Shown: one piece after another, positions 6,513 through 10,161 of the stretch
Layout: every line of letters starts with the position of its first letter
How positions within the stretch are numbered: position 1 is the first letter of the stretch
NCBI GenBank assembly: GCA_030608245.1
Contig: JAUWEO010000041.1
Location: 1 to 10,161 of the forward strand
Direction of reading: 5' to 3'
Origin: Candidatus Latescibacterota bacterium
GTDB taxonomy: Bacteria > Latescibacterota > MVCY01
DNA: 10,161 bases
The notes under the pieces: generated by a model
What the model saw: only the letters and a program-made list of their open reading frames with translations
What the model was told of the DNA's origin: nothing
Database searches by the model: none
Made by a program: the position numbers and the translations under genes

Positions 6513-7214
6513 TTAAGGAAGCAGCCTGCTGGTGGGATTCCTTCCCCAGACCTTACATCGTCTAAATCCCTCCGCATATTTAGCTCCGCACTGCAGGCCG
6601 CGCATTCGAGCCATTGTTTCGATAAACTCAACGGTATCGATATTATCGTGTTTTTTAAGCCACTGATACTGGCTCTGGTGGCAAAGAAGCATCTGCCGTT
6701 TAGCCTCCATCGTCTCAGTAACATCCACATATTCTTCTGGCAGGAACTCTACTCCGGCTAAAGTGTCCATATAATAGATGGGAGGGATCACGCTGGTGGG
6801 CTCTCCCCCGGCAGAGAAATTCGGCAAAGTAGCGTGAAAGCTGGAGTCGAAGACCACCTGGCTGGTGATCACATGATCGGGCATATAATCAGAAGGAGAG
6901 TGGGTGATGATCACATCAGGCCGGGCCTGGCGTATTACCTTTACTGTTCTGGTTACACTCTCCAGATTATAATGAAGCTCACAGTCGGGGAAATCCAGCT
7001 TTAAGTGCTTTGCACCTATTACTGCAGCCGCCTTCTCTGCCTCCCTATCCCTTATTTCCCTGAGCTCTTCCGGAGGGATCTCGAAGTGGCCTTTATCGCC
7101 AGTGCAGAGATGGCACATAAAAACTCTATTTCCGGCTCTAACATATTTAGCCAGTGTGGCAGCGCAAAGAAACTCTATGTCGTCAGGATGAGCCCCGATG
7201 GCAAGGATGTTCAT
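6513..7214 (-). CDS. PIG-L family zinc deacetylase (GlcNAc de-N-acetylase-like)
   Basis: A zinc-dependent amidohydrolase of the LmbE/PIG-L/BshB family, which removes acetyl groups from N-acetylglucosamine-type substrates; probably cytoplasmic. The 233 residues open with the strand MNILAIGAHPDD, which gives metal ligands His9 and Asp12 and catalytic Asp11. The third zinc ligand is His114 in HSPSDYMPDH (105-114). The loop that usually reads GCGGTL after AHPDD is here LCAATL (16-21), with the two glycines replaced by alanines. The start is ATG 7214, set by AGGAGG 5 nt upstream and by alignment to the family; an in-frame ATG 13 codons earlier adds a tail without family character. It converges on the unknown 248-residue gene, leaving an 87-nt gap with no clear terminator. 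The substrate is unknown; bacillithiol/mycothiol-type or cell-surface sugar deacetylation are possible. Confidence 0.9.
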   Translation of the reverse strand: MNILAIGAHPDDIEFLCAATLAKYVRAGNRVFMCHLCTGDKGHFEIPPEELREIRDREAEKAAAVIGAKHLKLDFPDCELHYNLESVTRTVKVIRQARPDVIITHSPSDYMPDHVITSQVVFDSSFHATLPNFSAGGEPTSVIPPIYYMDTLAGVEFLPEEYVDVTETMEAKRQMLLCHQSQYQWLKKHDNIDTVEFIETMARMRGLQCGAKYAEGFRRCKVWGRNPTSRLLP

Positions 7215-7219
7215 GAAAA

Positions 7220-7225
7220 CCTCCT
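7220..7225 (-). promoter_or_regulatory. Ribosome binding site of the PIG-L gene
   Basis: On the minus strand AGGAGG lies 5 nt before ATG 7214. It argues against the upstream in-frame start at 7253, for which this SD would be inside the gene. Confidence 0.8.
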
Positions 7226-7233
7226 CGAATAAA

Positions 7234-7300
7234 CCACTAAGGCACAAAGACACAAAGGGAAATAAGAGAGCTATATCTTGGTACCTTAGTGTCTTTGTGG
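7234..7300. repeat. Dispersed-type inverted repeat (CACAAAGACAC family)
   Basis: The left arm at 7242-7258 and the right arm at 7284-7300 pair at 15 of 17 positions around a 25-nt loop. The left side starts with CCACTAAGGCACAAAGACAC, a sequence type that I recall as a common intergenic repeat in environmental genomes. It lies in the 5' region of the PIG-L gene and could fold in its leader RNA. Confidence 0.6.
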
Positions 7301-7336
7301 CTGAGCAATTTCTTCACCAATTAAGCAATTGACCGA

Positions 7337-7414
7337 TCACTTCGGCTCAGCAGCGGGAGCCTCAGCGGTGTAAGCATCTGCATTTATAACGTAATCCGAG
7401 TGTTGAGGAACGAA
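7337..7414 (-). pseudogene. Possible C-terminal gene remnant
   Basis: One minus-strand frame reads coding-like sequence ending YVINADAYTAEAPAAEPK before a TGA stop (7337-7339), about 25 residues in all. The Ala/Glu/Pro-rich end resembles the acidic tail of a real protein. Upstream of 7414 the frame runs into low-complexity repeat sequence and has no start. I do not recognise the parent protein. A chance open frame of this length is quite possible. Confidence 0.25.
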
Positions 7415-7454
7415 ATCCAACCCACAAAGTGGGAAGTGAGAAGTTGCTCTCCCT

Positions 7455-7513
7455 TGCACCTCTGCTCCCCTGCTCCCCTGCAGTTTTTTCTTGGGTTCGC
7501 TGCGCTTAACCCA
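7455..7513. repeat. 8-bp direct repeats and a GGGTT/AACCC hairpin
   Basis: Three adjacent 8-bp units TGCACCTC, TGCTCCCC, TGCTCCCC (7455-7478) are followed by a T6 run and the hairpin TGGGTT (7492-7497) / AACCCA (7508-7513) with loop CGCTGCGCTT. The hairpin belongs by eye to the widespread 'GGGTGGGTTA...TAACCCACCC' palindromes seen in many bacteria. Confidence 0.5.
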
Positions 7514-7522
7514 CCCTACTAC

Positions 7523-9064
7523 TTATTTCTTCTCAGATTCGTGAAACACCAGGGCAGTGTAAGTATAGATTTCTGCACCCTTAATCCAGGCATCAGGGGA
7601 AAGCCCTGCCTTGTCAGAACAACACCGCTCCAAGAATTCAATCTTACTCCATCCAGTCTCAGTGGCCACCTGGGGGAGAAAAGTACCCGCCCGGTTTCCC
7701 ATCCTTACATAGATGCCGTCTACCCCCATCCTTATCTCACCTATGCTTTTTATCCTCCTCATCGGGGAAAGCACAGAAATCTCGATTCTTATCTCCGGAA
7801 GCTCATCCACTGTGATGAGGTCGTAGGCAAATCTGTAATCCTGGGTGGCAGCGGCAACGGTCATCTGGGAGACGAGCCTGTACAAAGGCGTATCAGGGGC
7901 AAAATGTCCTATACAACCCCTAAGTTTTCCCTGGTTGGTCAAAGTGACAAAAACGCCCCTTTTTTGGCGAAGGCCGGGATCCTGAACCTGGAATTCAGGG
8001 ATCTTCTCTTTCCTCAAACAACAGTTAAGTGTCCTTCGGGCGATTTGCAAAAGGGCTGCTTTCTGCTCCTCGGTGAGGGTAAAGTCCCCAGCCCTTTTTT
8101 GCCCCTCCATCTCTAACTTATTTGATTTATAAACTGCTGCTGATCCGTAACCTACTACTCTGTTGCGGTTAGTCCTCCCCATTACACTCACGTCACCTGA
8201 GTTTACGTATTTGAGAACCTTCACCCCTGTTGCCCCCAATCTCTTGGCGGTCATCAACACTGTTGTTACCGCTCCCAGTCCACAGAGCGTACAGTCAAGG
8301 TTGGGGATTCCTTGACCCAAAATCTGTCTGCTGGACTGCAGAAGTTTAAGTGGGGCAAGGGACTCAATCACCTCCAGGGTTTGTCGATCTACCCGGCAGG
8401 CATCCACGTAGCGGGGATAGTGGGACATATCGGAGCTTGCCACCAGGAGCACCTTTTTGTTTCCTATTGCATTAATTAGGGCGTCGCTCAGCATCTGGCA
8501 GTTCTCTGGACTGGGATTCCCCATAATGATGGGCACAAGCTTGAACTCACTCAGCACGCACTGCAGAAAGGGTAACTGAACCTCCACCGCATGTTCCCGA
8601 GAGTGAGCGGCAGGGGTGAACTTGATTTCGGGATTAGCAGCCTTGAGTTTCTCTACCAGTTCCATATCCACTTCCACCTTTCCCAGCGGTGTCTGGTAGT
8701 AATCCCAACTGCCTACAGAAGCGCCCTTTAAGTAGAGGCAATGGCTGGGCCCAATAATTATGACATCATCAAACTCCCTGTTCTTCAGTTGCTTATATGA
8801 GTAAGCTGCCACTTGTCCGGAGAAGACATATCCGGCATGAGGCGACAGTAGAGCCACTATCTGGCCCTCTATCTCTGCATCGGTTGCCCGGGCGAGAAAC
8901 CCCTCTACCATTTTTTTCAGTTCAGATGGTGAATCAGGATAGAAGCTACCCGCTACCGCTGGCGATCTGATCGCTGCGGCTGATCCTTCTCCCTTACAGC
9001 TCAGTATAAGCAAACCCAGTGCTCCCAGTGTTAAGAACAGAGCTATGATCTCCTTCACCGTCAA
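7523..9064 (-). CDS. Memo-AMMECR1 fusion protein, predicted lipoprotein (AmmeMemoRadiSam system proteins B and A)
   Basis: A 513-residue two-domain protein. Residues 1-23 form a lipoprotein signal: a hydrophobic stretch (6-21) and the lipobox-like ILSC with Cys23 as lipidation site, so the protein is likely anchored outside the cytoplasm. Residues about 32-315 are a Memo domain (SPAVAGSFYP, SPHAGYVFSG, GPSH, SSDMSHYP, CTLCG). His76, His108 and Cys261 match the metal-binding residues of human MEMO1. Residues about 328-508 are an AMMECR1 domain with the hallmark LRGCIG (381-386). In the known AmmeMemoRadiSam set these two proteins occur with a radical SAM partner, which is absent here. The biochemical role of both domains in bacteria is unsettled. 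The start is TTG 9064 with AAGGGAG 4 nt upstream; GTG 9058 is a close alternative (511 residues). Short repeats flank the gene on both sides. Confidence 0.92.
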   Translation of the reverse strand: MTVKEIIALFLTLGALGLLILSCKGEGSAAAIRSPAVAGSFYPDSPSELKKMVEGFLARATDAEIEGQIVALLSPHAGYVFSGQVAAYSYKQLKNREFDDVIIIGPSHCLYLKGASVGSWDYYQTPLGKVEVDMELVEKLKAANPEIKFTPAAHSREHAVEVQLPFLQCVLSEFKLVPIIMGNPSPENCQMLSDALINAIGNKKVLLVASSDMSHYPRYVDACRVDRQTLEVIESLAPLKLLQSSRQILGQGIPNLDCTLCGLGAVTTVLMTAKRLGATGVKVLKYVNSGDVSVMGRTNRNRVVGYGSAAVYKSNKLEMEGQKRAGDFTLTEEQKAALLQIARRTLNCCLRKEKIPEFQVQDPGLRQKRGVFVTLTNQGKLRGCIGHFAPDTPLYRLVSQMTVAAATQDYRFAYDLITVDELPEIRIEISVLSPMRRIKSIGEIRMGVDGIYVRMGNRAGTFLPQVATETGWSKIEFLERCCSDKAGLSPDAWIKGAEIYTYTALVFHESEKK

Positions 9065-9080
9065 GTACTCCCTTTAGATT

Positions 9081-9112
9081 AATGACAAAATCCAAAGCCC
9101 AAATGCCAAACA
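9081..9112. repeat. 7-bp direct repeats (CCAAA heptads)
   Basis: CCAAA recurs at 9092, 9099 and 9106 with an exact 7-bp period (CCAAAGC, CCAAATG, CCAAACA), preceded by AATGACAAAAT. This word pattern resembles a common dispersed intergenic repeat type. It lies 17-48 nt upstream of the Memo-AMMECR1 start and would be in its leader or promoter region. Confidence 0.5.
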
Positions 9113-9217
9113 AAATCGCTTCTTTTCGTCTCTTAGACACTCTGTTCTAATCCAACAAAGTCAAGATAGTTTTCTCTCAAATAACGTTGGAATAGGTGTT
9201 CTTGATTTCCCGAAATA

Positions 9218-9242
9218 ATTCGTCTTTATTCGTGAAATTCGT
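9218..9242. repeat. ATTCGT direct repeats
   Basis: ATTCGT occurs three times (9218, 9228, 9237) with periods of 10 and 9 bp, the last followed by GGTTG. The 'ATTCGTGAAATTCGTGGTT' form is a known style of dispersed intergenic repeat (from memory). It lies between the GDPD stop and the Memo-AMMECR1 start. The 207-nt spacer (9065-9271) holds no gene, and I see no clear promoter or terminator in it. Confidence 0.5.
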
Positions 9243-9271
9243 GGTTGTCTTTCCGCATCTGGTAAAATGCC

Positions 9272-10018
9272 CTACCCCAACACTTCCTTGAGCCTTTCCG
9301 GATAGTTTGTGGCTATCCCGTCCACCCCTATTTTCATCAAGCGGTTCATCTCTGATGGTTCATCTACTGTCCAGACGGTGATAAGAAGACCTTCTTTATG
9401 CACCCCTTCTACCAGCTCAGCTGTGGTGAAACTCCACGGGAGCATAACGACATCGGCACTGATCTCCCTCGCTTTTCGCACTAAAAGTGGAGCCCGTGCC
9501 ACTTTCCTAATGCTTACTAACATACCGGTTGAGATCTGAGCATCTAACTGCTTAACCTTGTTCAGGCTTTGCTGGAGAAAAGAGATGACGATGACCTCAT
9601 CTTTTAGGTTATTTCGCTCAATTGTTCGGACTACATCTTCCTCAATTCCTTTAACCTTAAGCTCTGCACATACCTTGGCCTTTCCCTTAATCAGTTCTAT
9701 AACCTCCTGAAAAGTAGGTATTTGCTGGTCTGAGAAATTAGGTCGAAATCGAGCACCAGCATCCAAGCCTTTCAATTCTTTGAGGCTCATATCGGCCACT
9801 ATGCCTCTGCTGCCGGTAGTGCGGTCTACTATACCGTTGTGAATTACCACTAAGTGGCCATCTTTGGTTCGGTGCAGATCAAGCTCTATCGCATCTGCGC
9901 CAATCTCCAGCGCCTTGCTGAATGCCGCCAGGGTGTTCTCTGGAGCTTGTCCCGAGGCTCCTCGGTGAGCAATACTGAGAATTCTGCCTTCCTTCTGCCA
10001 TCTATCTATCAAACTCAT
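9272..10018 (-). CDS. Glycerophosphodiester phosphodiesterase
   Basis: Hydrolyses glycerophosphodiesters to glycerol-3-phosphate and an alcohol. The 248 residues lack a signal peptide, so it is cytoplasmic and probably recycles phospholipid head groups. All GDPD landmarks are present: HRG (18-20) with catalytic His18, PENT (26-29), metal ligands Glu45 and Asp47 in ELDLH, second catalytic His60, metal ligand Glu119 in AELKVK, WTVDEP (216-221) and the C-terminal GVDGIATNYP (231-240). The usual HD pair is HN here (Asn61), a tolerated position. The length is normal for the short bacterial form. The start ATG has a weak purine-rich SD (GAAGAGAAGAG) and lies 22 nt after the aminopeptidase stop, so the two genes are likely one transcript. 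The symbol ugpQ is possible but not proven. Confidence 0.95.
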   Translation of the reverse strand: MSLIDRWQKEGRILSIAHRGASGQAPENTLAAFSKALEIGADAIELDLHRTKDGHLVVIHNGIVDRTTGSRGIVADMSLKELKGLDAGARFRPNFSDQQIPTFQEVIELIKGKAKVCAELKVKGIEEDVVRTIERNNLKDEVIVISFLQQSLNKVKQLDAQISTGMLVSIRKVARAPLLVRKAREISADVVMLPWSFTTAELVEGVHKEGLLITVWTVDEPSEMNRLMKIGVDGIATNYPERLKEVLG

Positions 10019-10040
10019 CTCTCTTCTCTTCCCAGGCGTT

Positions 10041-10161
10041 TCATATCTTCAGCACTGCCGCTGCCAGGGTCCTGGTTCCATAGCCAGTAGCCCCCTTCAC
10101 CAAGTAGCCCTTCTGCTTATCGGTGAGCTCTTTGCCCGCTATGTCAATGTGGACCCAGGGG
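10041..10161 (-). CDS. pepA: Leucyl aminopeptidase, M17 family (C-terminal end only)
   Basis: Only the last 39 residues and the TGA stop (10041-10043) are in the window; the gene continues past base 10161. The visible part carries WVHIDIAG followed by KGATGYGTRTL, the conserved C-terminal pattern of M17 cytosol aminopeptidases (W-x-H-x-D-I-A-G ... K-G-A-T-G-x-G). These hexameric di-metal enzymes remove N-terminal residues from peptides in the cytoplasm. The metal-binding residues are upstream, outside the window, so activity cannot be judged. GDPD follows 22 nt downstream on the same strand. Confidence 0.88.
   Translation of the reverse strand, partial: PWVHIDIAGKELTDKQKGYLVKGATGYGTRTLAAAVLKI

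Larger units (their letters stand above)
7215..7522. other. Gene-free spacer rich in hairpins
   Basis: 308 bases between the PIG-L start and the Memo-AMMECR1 stop, both on the minus strand. They hold the PIG-L SD, a 17-bp-arm inverted repeat (7242-7300), a possible gene-end remnant (7337-7414), a CCCAC-AAA-GTGGG hairpin (7421-7433), three 8-bp direct repeats (7455-7478) and a TGGGTT/AACCCA hairpin (7492-7513). The last hairpin lies just after the Memo-AMMECR1 stop, but on that strand it is followed by A residues and not T residues, so it is not an intrinsic terminator. I found no confident promoter for the PIG-L gene. Confidence 0.65.

Noticed and set aside
7215..7253. Upstream ATG start for the PIG-L gene
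   Set aside because: It would put the AGGAGG site inside the gene and add 13 residues before the conserved N-terminal strand.
7492..7513. Intrinsic terminator for the Memo-AMMECR1 gene
   Set aside because: The stem is only 6 bp, and on the minus strand it is followed by an A-rich run, not a T run; it fits a repeat palindrome better.
7400..8116. Plus-strand open frame of 238 codons
   Set aside because: It lies opposite the Memo-AMMECR1 gene, whose domains and motifs are clear, and its translation looks like an antisense shadow with low-complexity sequence.

Overview
The window is bacterial chromosome of medium GC content, with dense genes, good Shine-Dalgarno sites and occasional GTG/TTG starts. 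There are no rRNA or tRNA genes, no CRISPR array and no phage or transposase genes. The PurL sequence type and the many short intergenic repeats suggest an uncultured anaerobe of the Chloroflexota/Dehalococcoidia kind. This is an impression from protein flavour; nothing in the window proves it.

Left part (1-3146, + strand): the end of a purine-biosynthesis operon. purL (FGAM synthase large subunit, 5' end outside the window) is followed by a short flavodoxin and then purQ (glutaminase subunit). The flavodoxin and purQ reading frames overlap, so the three genes are probably one transcript.

Spacer 3147-3641: no gene. It holds a 111-bp MITE/REP-like element with inverted ends. The right end of this element supplies most of a -35 box for a near-consensus sigma-70 promoter that points into the next operon.

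Middle part (3642-6425, + strand): a URO-D-superfamily protein, an HpcH/HpaI class II aldolase and a 248-residue protein I do not recognise. They look like one operon for an unknown small-molecule pathway. A 114-nt gap before the third gene has a strong SD site but no convincing ORF. This is the least explained region of the window.

Right part (6513-10161, - strand): a PIG-L type zinc deacetylase, a Memo-AMMECR1 fusion with a lipoprotein signal peptide, a glycerophosphodiester phosphodiesterase and the last 39 residues of an M17 leucyl aminopeptidase. The last two are closely spaced and probably cotranscribed. The spacers around the Memo-AMMECR1 gene are full of short hairpins and direct repeats, and one spacer may hold a gene-end remnant. 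I see no complete new defence or mobile system. The best leads are the URO-D/aldolase/unknown operon, the promoter formed at the repeat boundary and the secreted Memo-AMMECR1 fusion.
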